64,000 nt of DNA, taken from the NCBI GenBank assembly GCA_036268875.1, contig DATATI010000029.1, forward strand, positions 62,001-126,000. Direction: 5' to 3'. Source of the DNA: Polyangia bacterium. GTDB taxonomy: Bacteria; Myxococcota_A; Polyangia; Fen-1088. Made by a program: the position numbers and the translations under genes. A model generated the notes under the pieces. It saw nothing but the letters and a program-made list of their open reading frames with translations. It was not told where the DNA came from and did no database searches. This document shows positions 41,383 to 50,848 of this stretch, one piece after another (the first letter of the stretch is position 1; each line of letters starts with the position of its first letter).

Positions 41383-41751
41383 TCACGCTGATAGGCGGCC
41401 GATCTTGGCGTCGCCTTCGGACAGAGCGATCATGAACTCGTAAAAGGCGACGTTGGCATGTTCGATGATCAGGCCCACTCCGGCGCCGGGGCCGTCGTCG
41501 ATCTGCCGCACCACGCGGCCTTTGGCCAGGGCGATGCGTTTCCCCGGCAGGACGAAACCGAATGCCACGCGGGCGGCGATCGGCGGCGCCGCCGTTTCCA
41601 TAAATGCCGCCAACCGACAACCACGAACCGAAACATCCGACAGCTCGATGGTGGTCGCTTCCTGGCTCCCCTCGGTTTGCAGACGCACCGGCAGCCCCAG
41701 CTTGAACCGTGGATGGCGGCGACGATCGGATTGGACAGCGACGGCAGGCAT
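41383..41751 (-). CDS. PilZ domain protein
   Basis: The 122-residue product is a single PilZ domain. The two cyclic-di-GMP-binding motifs are visible: RRRHPR (RxxxR) near residue 10 and LSDVSVRGCRL (D/NxSxxG) near residue 38. It likely senses cyclic-di-GMP and acts on motility or envelope functions. It lies 24 bases upstream of the GNAT gene and downstream of the helicase gene. Confidence 0.85.
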   Translation of the reverse strand: MPAVAVQSDRRRHPRFKLGLPVRLQTEGSQEATTIELSDVSVRGCRLAAFMETAAPPIAARVAFGFVLPGKRIALAKGRVVRQIDDGPGAGVGLIIEHANVAFYEFMIALSEGDAKIGRLSA

Positions 41752-41822
41752 GTGGATCCTGGCCTGCGTCTCTTCGGCGGCGGACGCGGCGGACTTGAGG
41801 CCGCCGCGTCAATCTCCGTTGT

Positions 41823-42998
41823 TCAGGCTTTCGCGCGATCGCCACGACCGAGCCGCACGCCGGCGAAGGGATGACGGTCGACGACCTGGATGGGCTGGCG
41901 CGTGAGCCGTTCGATGTCGCGCAAGAACCCGCGCTCGTCAGAGCTGCAGAACGAAAGCGCCACGCCCGACGCGCCGGCGCGCGCGGTGCGGCCGATGCGG
42001 TGCACGTAGCTCTCCGGTTCATTGGGCAAGTCGAAATTGATCACGTGGCTCACGCCGTCGACGTCGATGCCGCGGGCAGCGATGTCGGTCGCCACCAGCA
42101 CGCGCACCCGCCCAGCTTTGAACGCGTCCAGCGCCCGCTGCCGCGCGCCTTGCGATTTGTTGCCGTGGATGGCCTCGGAGCGTATGCCGCTTTTGTCCAG
42201 CTGCTGCGACAGGCGGTTGGCGCCGTGCTTGGTGCGGGTGAACACCAGCACGCGGGTCATGGTCGGATCACGAAGGACCTCGCCCAGCAGGGTTCGCTTG
42301 TCGGTCTGGCCGACGAATAACACCCACTGCGTGACCTTCTCGGCCGTGGTGGCCACCGGTGCCACGGCCACCTTGATCGGATTGACCAGGATGTTGTCGG
42401 CCAGGCGGGCGATGTCCGGCGGCATGGTGGCCGAGAACATCAGATTTTGCCGCTTGCGCGGCAGGGCCGCGATGATGCGGCGGATGGGATCGATGAACCC
42501 CATATCCAACATTCGGTCGGCCTCGTCCAGAACCAGGACCTCCAATGCGTCGAAGCGCGCGTGGCCTTGGTTCATCAGATCCAGCAGACGGCCGGGGGTG
42601 GCCACCACGATGTCGGCGTTGCGCCGGAGGGCGTCCACCTGCGGGCCCTGTCCGACGCCGCCGAAGATCACGGCGCGCGTCGGCTTGACGTGACGGCCGT
42701 AGGCCGCAAAGCCTTCGGCGATCTGCAAGGCCAGCTCGCGGGTGGGGGTGAGAATCAGCGCGCGCGGTCCGCGACGGCCGGCGACGCGCGGGCTTCGTTC
42801 AAAGCGATCAAGGATGGGCAGCGCGAAGGCGGCCGTCTTGCCAGTGCCGGTCTGGGCGCACCCGAGGACGTCGCGGCCGGCGAGCAAGTGCGGGATGGCC
42901 TGCGCCTGGATCGGCGTCGGGTTCAAATACCCTTCGGCGACCAGAGCGCGTTGCAGGGGATCGATCAAACCAAGGTCAGCGAACGAGAGAGCGGTCAT
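41823..42998 (-). CDS. rhlE: DEAD-box RNA helicase, RhlE-type
   Basis: The 391-residue product has all helicase motifs: Q-motif NPTPIQ, Walker A AQTGTGKT near residues 48-55, PTRELA, DEAD at 158-161, SAT, and [10 protein letters not shown]. It unwinds short RNA duplexes using ATP, in ribosome assembly or RNA turnover. The C-terminal tail is short. I chose the ATG at 42998; a longer frame starts at 43043. The family is often induced by cold, which the sequence cannot show. Confidence 0.9.
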   Translation of the reverse strand: MTALSFADLGLIDPLQRALVAEGYLNPTPIQAQAIPHLLAGRDVLGCAQTGTGKTAAFALPILDRFERSPRVAGRRGPRALILTPTRELALQIAEGFAAYGRHVKPTRAVIFGGVGQGPQVDALRRNADIVVATPGRLLDLMNQGHARFDALEVLVLDEADRMLDMGFIDPIRRIIAALPRKRQNLMFSATMPPDIARLADNILVNPIKVAVAPVATTAEKVTQWVLFVGQTDKRTLLGEVLRDPTMTRVLVFTRTKHGANRLSQQLDKSGIRSEAIHGNKSQGARQRALDAFKAGRVRVLVATDIAARGIDVDGVSHVINFDLPNEPESYVHRIGRTARAGASGVALSFCSSDERGFLRDIERLTRQPIQVVDRHPFAGVRLGRGDRAKA

Positions 42999-43147
42999 GA
43001 AAATACGGTCCTTCTTCGAGGAGACGCCGGGGCCGCGCGCCATGCAGTCAAGGTGACTTGCGGGCCTATGGGTGTCTCTTGTGTTGGGGGTGGCTGTCCG
43101 TGCGAAACCCGTTCAGACAGCACCGCCGCCAACTGGTCCCTGGCGCA

Positions 43148-43165
43148 CTTCGCGATGTCGCGAAG
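43148..43165. other. Perfect short palindrome CTTCGCGA-TG-TCGCGAAG
   Basis: An 8-base inverted repeat with a 2-base centre lies in the 284-bp region between the divergent RhlE gene and the secreted-protein gene. It may be an operator or simply a hairpin in the helicase leader. Confidence 0.3.
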
Positions 43166-43282
43166 GCAGGACGAAACCTCATTCCAGAAACACAGTATGT
43201 GGTCTCACGGGATCATCGTCAACTGTGGGCCATTTTTTCTAGCGCTGGCGCGGCTCCGGCCCGATGATTGGCGGCGCCAGTC

Positions 43283-43858
43283 ATGCTGATCGGTCCACTT
43301 GCAATCATCGTCTTGCTCGCCGCCCAGCCAGCGACGGTCAAGGCGTCGACCAAGGTCCCGGCCGACGTGGCCAAGCAGATGGCGGAATCGATCGTCGCCG
43401 TCAACAAGGCCCTGGGCTTGGAAAGCTGGGAGTCCCAAGGTGTCAAACCGTGCGTTGACCGGGGCGGCGAAGGCGCCGGCACCAAGGACGTCAGCCCGGA
43501 CGACACCCGCCGTTGCGCCGCCAGCGCGCTGGGCAGTCAGCTCCCGTCGCTGGGCAAGTCGTTCGTCGTGGCAGTTCTGATGGCGTCCATCGGACCGGTC
43601 ACGGTGGTGGCTTTCGGCGTGGGTGACGCCGCCGGCTGGGCCGCGTACTCCTGCGACCCGGGCCGCAAGTGCTTGCCGACGAAAATGGATCCGGGCAGCA
43701 AATGGGGCAAACGGGTGATCGAGCGGCAGCTTAAGGCCTGTCGTCAACCGACGACGGTCTGGTTTCCCGCCGACGCGCGGGCCTGCGACGGGGTGGAAGG
43801 CGCGGCGACGCCCGCGCCGGCACCGCCGTCGCCGCCAGCGCCGCCGCAAAAGCCCTGA
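43283..43858 (+). CDS. Exported hypothetical protein
   Basis: The 191-residue product has a signal peptide (MLIGPLAIIVLLAAQPATVKA). The mature part is Cys-containing (VKPCVDRGG, TRRCAAS, YSCDPGRKCLP, LKACRQ, ARACDG) with a hydrophobic helix (FVVAVLMASIGPVTVVAFGV), and ends in a Pro/Ala tail. I recognise no family. A TTG at 43268 would add five residues. It is divergent from the helicase gene and is followed by a long non-coding stretch. Confidence 0.65.
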   Translation: MLIGPLAIIVLLAAQPATVKASTKVPADVAKQMAESIVAVNKALGLESWESQGVKPCVDRGGEGAGTKDVSPDDTRRCAASALGSQLPSLGKSFVVAVLMASIGPVTVVAFGVGDAAGWAAYSCDPGRKCLPTKMDPGSKWGKRVIERQLKACRQPTTVWFPADARACDGVEGAATPAPAPPSPPAPPQKP

Positions 43859-44198
43859 CTCGCAGACCGCCCGACCGGGCGCGGCGCGATTTCCCCAATC
43901 AGTCGACGGGCGCGAACGCGGGAAGAAATCGCCACCCTCGTTCCCCTAACTGACTGAACTGTGCTTCCTCCCCCAACACAGATTTCAGCTTTTCAAGACT
44001 GCGCGCAGCCGGTATCGGGGGATGCTTGCTGCTGCAGCCGGTGCGATCAGCGCAAGCTGAACGTGTCGGAGCCTTCGAACGTTCCGCGACAAGCTCCCGG
44101 CAGGCGATACGGGGGAAACATATCGGCGACCAGCCGTCCTCGCTGGACCCGATATTCTGGTGTTCGCCTGCCTTCGGAACTTTGAGGGCACTCCTCGA

Positions 44199-44230
44199 CG
44201 GCTGCGGCTCTGGTAACGGAGCCGCAGCCG
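44199..44230. repeat. Perfect 12-bp hairpin
   Basis: CGGCTGCGGCTC (44199-44210) and GAGCCGCAGCCG (44219-44230) are exact complements around the 8-base loop TGGTAACG. There is no T-run behind it, so it is not a typical intrinsic terminator. It lies 47 bases before the long palindrome. Confidence 0.7.
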
Positions 44231-44276
44231 CCGATGTGAGTTCGCTGCGCGGAAGGGGCCTGCTGGCCCCTCCCGC

Positions 44277-44522
44277 CTCACGATTGGTCACTTCTCCCAA
44301 GGTGAACTCGTTACGCGCGGTGCGAAGGAGCAACCCGATTGGAGGGCGGCTTTCGCGCGTTTGCGCTCCTGACGGAGCGCCCTATTTTGGATCCGTCAAA
44401 GAGCGCTCCTCGTCAGAGGAGCGCAAACGCGCGACCCCAGCGGTCAATCGAATTGCACCCTTCGCCCCGCGCGTAACGGGTTCACTTTTCGAAACGTGCT
44501 CGAAGGCGTGACTAATGGTGAG
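44277..44522. repeat. 246-bp imperfect palindrome of nested inverted repeats
   Basis: Three matching pairs nest around a centre near 44395. Outer: CTCACGATTGGTCAC (44277-44291) with GTGACTAATGGTGAG (44508-44522). Middle: GTGAACTCGTTACGCGCG (44302-44319) with CGCGCGTAACGGGTTCAC (44468-44485), 17 of 18 bases. Inner: 44354-44380 with 44403-44433, sharing GCGCGTTTGCGCTCC and its complement. The parts between also correspond with small gaps, so each arm is about 110 bases long. A transcript of it would form a long hairpin. Confidence 0.75.
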
Positions 44523-44575
44523 CCTCCCGCGGGCCCACCCCACGCGACGAGAGCCGAGCGGATCGGACTGCGAAG

Positions 44576-46186
44576 CTACATGCGCGGGGACATGCGGGCG
44601 GTGGGGACGATGGCTTTTGGTTCGGAAGGGCTGGACCATGAGAACAGGATCTGGGCGTCGCCCATCTTTTCCATGTATTCGATGCGGATCGAGACCGAAA
44701 CGTTGGCTTGCAAGGCGACGGTGCCGGTGTCTTCCAGGGCGGCGTGGCCGTTCCAGTCGTCGATGATGGGAGCGTCGTTGACCCAAACGCGCGTGCCGTC
44801 GTCGACCAACACATAGAACGTGTACGTCTCGGAGAAGCGTGGGGTCAGCATGGCGGTGTAACGGGCGGAGAAATTGTCGACAGGCAGGCCGGGGGGACCG
44901 CCGGCTCCCCAGTCGTTGTCCAGGGTCGCCTCGACGCGCGTAAGGACCAGGTTGGTCAGCGTGATGTCGCTGAAGTACTTGGCCAGGATCCCTCCGCAGA
45001 CCCCGGCGGTGCACACCGCGGGCGAAGCGCAGTCGGCCGGTGTCGCGCACGTGGTTCGGCAGCGCGCATTGGTGTCGCACGTGTAATCGCCGCACGAGAT
45101 GGGCAACGGCATCTGGCACATCTTCTTGCCATCGCACGATCCTTGTGGCGTCAGGGTGGTGCCGGCACAGGCGGCGGTCTTGCAGATGGTCCCCTGGCTG
45201 TAGTTCCGACATTGCCCGGCACCGTCGCAGGTGCCGTCCAGGCCGCAAGTCATGGGATCATCGCGCATGCATTGATCCAGGGGGTCCAACCCCGGAGGCA
45301 CCGGGGTGCACCGGCCCTCGCTGCCGGCCAGTGCGCACGACGAACAATTGGCCGTGCACGCGGTGCCGCAGCACACCCCCTGCGCGCAGTGAGCCGAGTT
45401 GCACTCGTTGTCCGTGGCACAGGTGTCGCCAAGGGGCTTCTTGCCGCACCGGCCGGAGAGGCAGGTGTTTGGCGAAACGCAATCCTTGTCGGTCGCGCAC
45501 TTGGTCAGGCACGTCCCCATCGTTCCGCACATGAACGGAGCGCACGGCTGCCCCATCACCGACGTGCACCCTTCCCCGCCACAGCGCGAAGCCGCGGTCA
45601 ATGTCGATCCCACGCACGATGCTGGCTTGCAGATCGTTCCCACCGGATACGTCCGACATTGGCCGGCCCCGTCGCAGGCGCCGTCGCGGGCGCAGCTGCC
45701 CGGCATCTCGTCGGGACAGTCGTTGCGCGGGTCGGTGCCCACCTCCGCCGGCAGGCAGATGCCCAGGCTGCCGGCCAAGGCGCACGACTGGCAGATGCCG
45801 TCGCAGCGGGTGGCACAACAAACTTTGTCGACGCAAAAACCGCTGCCGCATTCAGCATCGGAGGCGCAAGACGTGCCTGGGGCGGACAAGCTGACCACCG
45901 GTACGTCGACCGCGCCGGCGTCTCCCCCGATCGGAGCGCCGCCGGTCGACGAATCACCGCCCGCGCCCGACGCGCCGCCGCTGCCGGCACCACCCGATCC
46001 GGCGACGCCGCCCGCCGGCACCCCTCCAGCGCCCATGATCGGGATCGTGCTGGGCGCGCCGCCATGCTCGGAGGGCGAGCAGGCGCCGACGCAAACAACG
46101 CCTAGAACCAACAGCCACCCGGCCGAAAGACGCCGGAAGCCGCGAAAAATGCCTGCGCCGCGGGTCACGCCAGGCCACCATACCAA
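44576..46186 (-). CDS. Cys-rich lipoprotein with PA14 domain
   Basis: The 536-residue product has a lipoprotein signal (LGVVCVGAC), a Gly/Ser/Ala-rich linker, then Cys-rich modules and a C-terminal PA14 domain (residues ~385-520, with ARYTAMLTPRFSETYTFYV and DDGTRVWVNDAPIIDDW). Two Cys-module copies can be seen: ECGSGFCVDKVCC...CDGAGQCRTYPVGTIC and ECNSAHCAQGVCC...CDGAGQCRNYSQGTIC. The same module type occurs in the large lipoprotein at 10933. PA14 domains bind glycans, so a surface carbohydrate-binding role is likely. It is separated by 50 bases from the FadL gene downstream region. Confidence 0.85.
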   Translation of the reverse strand: MVWWPGVTRGAGIFRGFRRLSAGWLLVLGVVCVGACSPSEHGGAPSTIPIMGAGGVPAGGVAGSGGAGSGGASGAGGDSSTGGAPIGGDAGAVDVPVVSLSAPGTSCASDAECGSGFCVDKVCCATRCDGICQSCALAGSLGICLPAEVGTDPRNDCPDEMPGSCARDGACDGAGQCRTYPVGTICKPASCVGSTLTAASRCGGEGCTSVMGQPCAPFMCGTMGTCLTKCATDKDCVSPNTCLSGRCGKKPLGDTCATDNECNSAHCAQGVCCGTACTANCSSCALAGSEGRCTPVPPGLDPLDQCMRDDPMTCGLDGTCDGAGQCRNYSQGTICKTAACAGTTLTPQGSCDGKKMCQMPLPISCGDYTCDTNARCRTTCATPADCASPAVCTAGVCGGILAKYFSDITLTNLVLTRVEATLDNDWGAGGPPGLPVDNFSARYTAMLTPRFSETYTFYVLVDDGTRVWVNDAPIIDDWNGHAALEDTGTVALQANVSVSIRIEYMEKMGDAQILFSWSSPSEPKAIVPTARMSPRM

Positions 46187-46236
46187 ATCCTCCCGCCTGT
46201 AAAAGCGCAGAAATTCCTAGTATCTGGATTACGTTT

Positions 46237-47478
46237 CTAGTGCCAGGAAGCTGCCAGCGTCAAACCAAGCAAATGCGCCAGTGATCGGTAGGTGCCCTCG
46301 GGGCTTTCGCGGCCACCGACGGCGTCAGCCGGCAGGAAATACACCAGCAGGTACCCAAGGTCGGCGCGCAAGTGGCCGCGGCCGAACCCGACTCCCAGCG
46401 CCAGGTCCAGCCGAGTGGCGTCGGGTAGGCCCGGTCCCAGACCCTCGCCCCGAACGGCGCTGCGGTCATAGATGACGCCGCCACGGATCATGAACCCGGG
46501 CAGGGGCGTCTCCCACTCGGCGCCGGCCCGCAAGGTCACGGTGTCGCGCCCATCGGGCTCCAGGGTCCGCATCGGCGCTTGCACGAACTTGATGTCGATC
46601 TTCTGGTAAGTCGTCCACAGGACCAGGTTGGCGTCTAGCGACAACGTCAGCGTCGGGATCGGTCGCCCCATCACGCCGGCGGTGATGATATCGGGCAGCG
46701 TGATCGCGGCGCTGCCGCTTTGGTCGGGGAGCTGCGGGATGAACTCCGGGTGCGCCGGGCTGAAGTCGGCCTGTCCATCATTGAAGTGCATGGCCACCCG
46801 GCTGCGGTAGGTGACGGCGATCTGGAATCGCTCTGGCAGCGGACGGATCAATGCCCCGACGTTGAAGCCATAGCCCCAGGCGCCGCCCGCCAGACGCACG
46901 TCGCCGCCGATGAGGGTCGGCAACCCGGTGGTGAAGTCGACCGAACCGCGAATGGCATCGAAGCCGACCGCCAGCGAGAACATACGATGCAGCTTCACTG
47001 ACAGCGTCGGGTTAAAGGCCAGCGTCTGCAGCGACGCCGCGATGGCGTTCTGCCGCCCAGCCCAATCGTCGGGCCAACGGATGCCGATTCCGAACGCGGT
47101 GTAGACACCCATCCCGACAGCCAGGCGATTGTTGATGGTGCCGCTGGCAAAGATCGTCGGCAGCAGGAAGTTGCCGCGATCGCTATCGGTGTCCGGTCCG
47201 CCGCCGGCCGGCGAAAAACGTGAACGCGCGGTCACGAACACACCACCCACCGACGCGCTTTCGCCTTTCATGAATGACAATGCCGCGGGGTTGAACCACA
47301 CCGCCGCCGGCTCGTTGATCCCCGCCGTCACCGCGGACGCGCGCCCGATGGCCTCGCCTGACAGGTCGTAGATCAAAAAACCGCTGGCCCGACAGACCCG
47401 CCCGCCCGCCAGACCGGCCAGCACGGCAATGGTGACCGCCGACGATCGTCCGATTCTTCGAAGCGCAGTCCTGGTCAT
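46237..47478 (-). CDS. FadL/OmpP1-type outer membrane transporter
   Basis: The 413-residue product has a signal peptide followed by the FadL start SGFLIYDLSGEAIGRA and NEPAAVWFNPAALSFM, the S2/N-terminal hatch region. The rest is beta-barrel. It should import long-chain fatty acids or similar hydrophobic substrates across the outer membrane. It ends in SWH rather than in the common Phe. Its ATG overlaps the stop of the lipoprotein gene upstream. Together with a 5'-nucleotidase gene it forms a three-gene operon. Confidence 0.88.
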   Translation of the reverse strand: MTRTALRRIGRSSAVTIAVLAGLAGGRVCRASGFLIYDLSGEAIGRASAVTAGINEPAAVWFNPAALSFMKGESASVGGVFVTARSRFSPAGGGPDTDSDRGNFLLPTIFASGTINNRLAVGMGVYTAFGIGIRWPDDWAGRQNAIAASLQTLAFNPTLSVKLHRMFSLAVGFDAIRGSVDFTTGLPTLIGGDVRLAGGAWGYGFNVGALIRPLPERFQIAVTYRSRVAMHFNDGQADFSPAHPEFIPQLPDQSGSAAITLPDIITAGVMGRPIPTLTLSLDANLVLWTTYQKIDIKFVQAPMRTLEPDGRDTVTLRAGAEWETPLPGFMIRGGVIYDRSAVRGEGLGPGLPDATRLDLALGVGFGRGHLRADLGYLLVYFLPADAVGGRESPEGTYRSLAHLLGLTLAASWH

Positions 47479-48842
47479 GGCGCCACCGCGGTGAAGGCAT
47501 AGCAGTAAACGATGTTGTCGCGGGTGACGCCGGTCAGCGCTCCGAAGACCTGCATGTCGAACAGCTTGGCCAGCTGCTGTCGGCCCGACTCCAGCATCAT
47601 CGCGTCGGAGTCACCGACGGACAGCAGGGCACTATGGTTGTCGCTGGTCAGCAACGGGTAAGGCAGCGTCAGCAGCTTGGACACCGGCGATGGGACCAGG
47701 GGGCGCCCGGCGACGCCGGGCGCGTCATGGATGGCGTTGGTAAAAAAGAGACCGATCTGGTGACCGGGGGCGAACGCATCGTCGGCGGTGATCACGATGT
47801 TGCCGCCGGCATAGCTGCCGCTGATCGATGGCAAGCCGCTGACCAGATCGCCGCCGTTGGCCGCGGTCAGATCCATCACCAGGACCGAACCGAACTGTTT
47901 TTGCCGGACGAACGCGCTGACCGACGCCGGATCGACCGGGCCCTGGACCGCGACGGTGATCTGATTCGGCGCCGTCACCTTCGGCACCAGATTCGCCACC
48001 GGGCTGGGATCAAGCTCTGCCACGGAGTTCGAATGAATCGGGAAACCCCACAGCACCGCCACCTCATCCTTGGGAATGCCGGCCGCGGCGATGATGTCCC
48101 AGGCGCCCGCCTGCAGCAGAGATTGCCGGATCGGCTCCAGCTGCAACAGGCTCTGAGCGGCGGCGTCGCGCGACTGCTGCTGGAGAAGGAGCGCATATGC
48201 GGGACAGTTCGGATCGATGTTGGCGTCGGTGGCGCCGCAGGTCAGTGAGGTCTCCTGCTTGAGCAGGAACATCACCGGCGACGCCACCACCTGGTTGCCT
48301 GTCGCGCTCTTGACGCCGTTCGCGTAGCCGCGCACCGCCGCCCAGTAGAACTCGCCGACGGCCCAGTGGGGCGGGCGCAGCGTGATGTAGTTGCCCAGTG
48401 GATCGAAGCCGATGAGCAGGTCAGTGACCGGCTGTCCTGACTTGGCGCCGACCACCACCACGTTCCCCGCCTCTGGCGTGATGGTGGTGGGATCCAGCGG
48501 CGCCGAGGCCGGAGCCTGCGCCGGCGTCACCGTCGGAAAACCGTCCAGGCTTTGCAAGAAGGTGTCGAACGCGCAGTCGGCCGGCAACGGCATGACCGAC
48601 GTCGAGCAGTCCGGCACCACGTTGATGTTCGCCCGGCTGAAGTCGATGTGGCCGGTGGTCGGGTTGATCAGCAGGCTGGTGGGCTGCGGGGCGTGCACCT
48701 CGACCCAGCCGTCGTGCACGACGGGCTGGAACGTGGGATCGAACAGCATCGCGTCGGGAACCGGGTCCTTCGGCAAGCTGGGGACGCAAGCCAGCGCGGC
48801 GACCGCCGAAGCGGCCGCCGTTGTCCACAACCAGCGCGTCAC
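47475..48842 (-). CDS. Large lipoprotein, partner of FadL
   Basis: The 455-residue product has a lipoprotein signal (ASAVAALAC near residue 19). The GTG at 48842 overlaps the stop of the 5'-nucleotidase gene, and its own stop overlaps the FadL ATG, so all three are coupled. The mature protein is beta-rich with Ig-like or beta-sandwich features and resembles myxobacterial surface lipoproteins with esterase/virulence-factor-like domains (VFLQ-type), but I do not recognise a domain with confidence. The much longer open frame to 49469 is only an antisense extension. Confidence 0.75.
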   Translation of the reverse strand: MTRWLWTTAAASAVAALACVPSLPKDPVPDAMLFDPTFQPVVHDGWVEVHAPQPTSLLINPTTGHIDFSRANINVVPDCSTSVMPLPADCAFDTFLQSLDGFPTVTPAQAPASAPLDPTTITPEAGNVVVVGAKSGQPVTDLLIGFDPLGNYITLRPPHWAVGEFYWAAVRGYANGVKSATGNQVVASPVMFLLKQETSLTCGATDANIDPNCPAYALLLQQQSRDAAAQSLLQLEPIRQSLLQAGAWDIIAAAGIPKDEVAVLWGFPIHSNSVAELDPSPVANLVPKVTAPNQITVAVQGPVDPASVSAFVRQKQFGSVLVMDLTAANGGDLVSGLPSISGSYAGGNIVITADDAFAPGHQIGLFFTNAIHDAPGVAGRPLVPSPVSKLLTLPYPLLTSDNHSALLSVGDSDAMMLESGRQQLAKLFDMQVFGALTGVTRDNIVYCYAFTAVAP

Positions 48843-50848
48843 TGCTTGACGATCCGGCCTTGCGCCGTCGAGTAAGCCGAGGGGACATCTGAGATGCCGT
48901 CGGCGGGGACGCTGGTGTCCGGGAAAGCCGTCATGTACTTGAGCAACGCCTGCCAGTGCTTGAGCTCCTGGACGCCGGTGGTGGCGGGGACGTTCGGATC
49001 GTCGGGCACGGCGTCGACGTAGTACTTCGGGTCCGTCGGGTCGATCGGCGTCGTGCACAAGCACGCCGCACCGGAACAGTCCGCCGCCTTGGCCGTCACG
49101 CTGAGCAAGCCGCTGGTCAGCTTCTGGATCAATCCCAGCAGGCCAGCCACGTAGTTCGTGGCCACGACCTTGTAGCACTTGGTGGTGTCCGTTATATCCA
49201 GCGGTGTCACCACCGGGCTGGCGGGATTGCTGTCGTCGACCAATGACAGCCCGGTCACCCGGCCGAAGACCGGCTTCGTTGAATCGTACTTCGCGCTGAT
49301 GCCCGACACCTGCAGGAAGTACTGGTCTGATAGAAAGCCGGCGGCGGCGTCCAGCTCCAACCCTGATTTGATGTCGGCGGCGTTCAGGTAAAACGTCACC
49401 AGCGGATAGCCCGGCAGTTGATCCGGGCCGATGCCGATCGGCAACACCCGGAACATATCTTCGAACCACACCTGCCCGGTCTTGCCTTTGAGGATCGGCG
49501 CGCGCAGCTGGCCATTCGCCTCGACGGCGATCATCGGCGGCGCGGTCGGCTGCACCGCCGCGGTGATCTTGCGGTAAGCGTCGGTGACCAGGTTGCCGAT
49601 CGGGGCCTCGGCGTACATCGGGAGCGCCAGATCGGCGGCCGTCTCGGCGATCGGCGCCTTGTAGGTCAGAGCCGGGTTCACCTGGGCCAGCGCCATGTCC
49701 ACGCCGGCGATGGCGGTCTGGACGCCGGTCTCGGTGGGGACGTCGCCCATGATGGTGTCGTCGATGGGCATCAGCGTGTATTTGTCGACGACGACCTGCG
49801 GGGTCGCGCCGGGCGTCACCGTCACCTCCAGCTTGCCCAGGTACTGGCCGTAGGCGCCGGCGGTGACGATCACCGTGTTCTTCACGATCTTCGGCTGATC
49901 CAGTTTGTCGTGGGTGTGGCCGCTGATGATGATGTCGATGCCGGGGACGGCGTTCGCCAGATCGACGTCTTCGCCGGTACCGACGCTGGTGACCCCGGAG
50001 TGCGAAAGCGCGACCACCAGATCCACCTTGTCGTTATTGCGCAGGTCCGCGACCATCGCCGTCGCCGCGGTGGCGATCGGATCGAAGGTCAGCGGCGCCG
50101 CCTGCGGCGTCACCTGCACGGCGTCCGCGCCCAATAAACCGAAGAACCCGATTCTCAGCGTACCGCGCGAGATTATCAGCTTGTTCTGAATGTGGCCGGC
50201 GTCAGCCAGCACCTTCAGCGCGTCGTCGCGCGAATCGGTGTCGCTGAAGTGCATGTTGCTGGCGATGATGGGAATGGTGGTGCCGGCCTTGGTCGCGGCG
50301 GCGAGCAGTCCGGCCAATCCGGCCGGCGACCAATCCAGCTCGTGGTTGCCGATGGTGGTGGCGTCGTATTTCAGCGCGCTCATCATCGCCAGCTCGGGCG
50401 GAGCGACGGTGGCCAGCAACTCGAACAGCGTGCCCATCATGAAGTCGCCGGCGTCGAGCAGCAACACCGGCGTGTCGCCCGCCTGGGCCCGCGCGGTGCC
50501 GATGGCCGTGGCCAGGCGAGCCATGCCGCCGACGGTGGTGTCGTCATTCACCGTGGCCGGCGAATAGTCCGCCTCGGGACCGAAGCCTTCCAGGTGCGAG
50601 TGAATGTCGTTGGTGTGCAGGATGACCAGCTTCTGGGGCGGGCCCAGCACGACGTCAGTCGAGCCGTCGGCGCCGCCACCATCGGTGTTGTCGGTGCCGC
50701 CCGCGCCGCCTGATCCGCTGCTGCCACCGGTGCCGGCGTCGTTGCTCTCGGCCGGTTTGCTTTTTCCGCAGCCGACAGCGGCAACCAGGGCCAAACCAAA
50801 AAAAAGCGAAAGCGCCGTTTTTCCGGCGCGGGCGACGTTCATCAACAT
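48839..50848 (-). CDS. 5'-nucleotidase/UshA-like metallophosphoesterase lipoprotein
   Basis: The 669-residue product has a lipoprotein signal (LALVAAVGC), an Asp/Gly-rich linker, then a metallophosphoesterase domain and a C-terminal 5'-nucleotidase domain. Metal-binding motifs are VILHTNDIHSHLEG, LDAGDF, IGNHELDWSP, VVALSHSG and ISGHTHDKL. The substrate-binding part starts with APIGNLVTDAYRKI. It hydrolyses nucleotides or related phosphates outside the inner membrane. It is the first gene of the operon with a lipoprotein and FadL. There are ~270 bases of untranslated DNA upstream. Confidence 0.9.
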   Translation of the reverse strand: MLMNVARAGKTALSLFFGLALVAAVGCGKSKPAESNDAGTGGSSGSGGAGGTDNTDGGGADGSTDVVLGPPQKLVILHTNDIHSHLEGFGPEADYSPATVNDDTTVGGMARLATAIGTARAQAGDTPVLLLDAGDFMMGTLFELLATVAPPELAMMSALKYDATTIGNHELDWSPAGLAGLLAAATKAGTTIPIIASNMHFSDTDSRDDALKVLADAGHIQNKLIISRGTLRIGFFGLLGADAVQVTPQAAPLTFDPIATAATAMVADLRNNDKVDLVVALSHSGVTSVGTGEDVDLANAVPGIDIIISGHTHDKLDQPKIVKNTVIVTAGAYGQYLGKLEVTVTPGATPQVVVDKYTLMPIDDTIMGDVPTETGVQTAIAGVDMALAQVNPALTYKAPIAETAADLALPMYAEAPIGNLVTDAYRKITAAVQPTAPPMIAVEANGQLRAPILKGKTGQVWFEDMFRVLPIGIGPDQLPGYPLVTFYLNAADIKSGLELDAAAGFLSDQYFLQVSGISAKYDSTKPVFGRVTGLSLVDDSNPASPVVTPLDITDTTKCYKVVATNYVAGLLGLIQKLTSGLLSVTAKAADCSGAACLCTTPIDPTDPKYYVDAVPDDPNVPATTGVQELKHWQALLKYMTAFPDTSVPADGISDVPSAYSTAQGRIVKQ

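Larger units (their letters stand above)
43859..44575. other. 717-bp stretch without a convincing gene
   Basis: No ORF here has a good start, ribosome site or recognisable domain. The longest, 43899-44333 on the minus strand, starts at TTG and reads through part of the palindrome. The region instead holds a perfect 12-base hairpin (44199-44230) and a long imperfect palindrome (44277-44522), described separately. It could be an ncRNA, a decayed mobile element or a long terminator/attenuator. Confidence 0.7.

Noticed and set aside
43899-44333. 144-codon frame in the non-coding stretch
   Set aside because: TTG start, no ribosome site, no domain, and it overlaps the palindrome.
44277-44522. Retron msr-msd region
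   Set aside because: Myxobacterial retrons have nested inverted repeats, but no reverse transcriptase gene is nearby.
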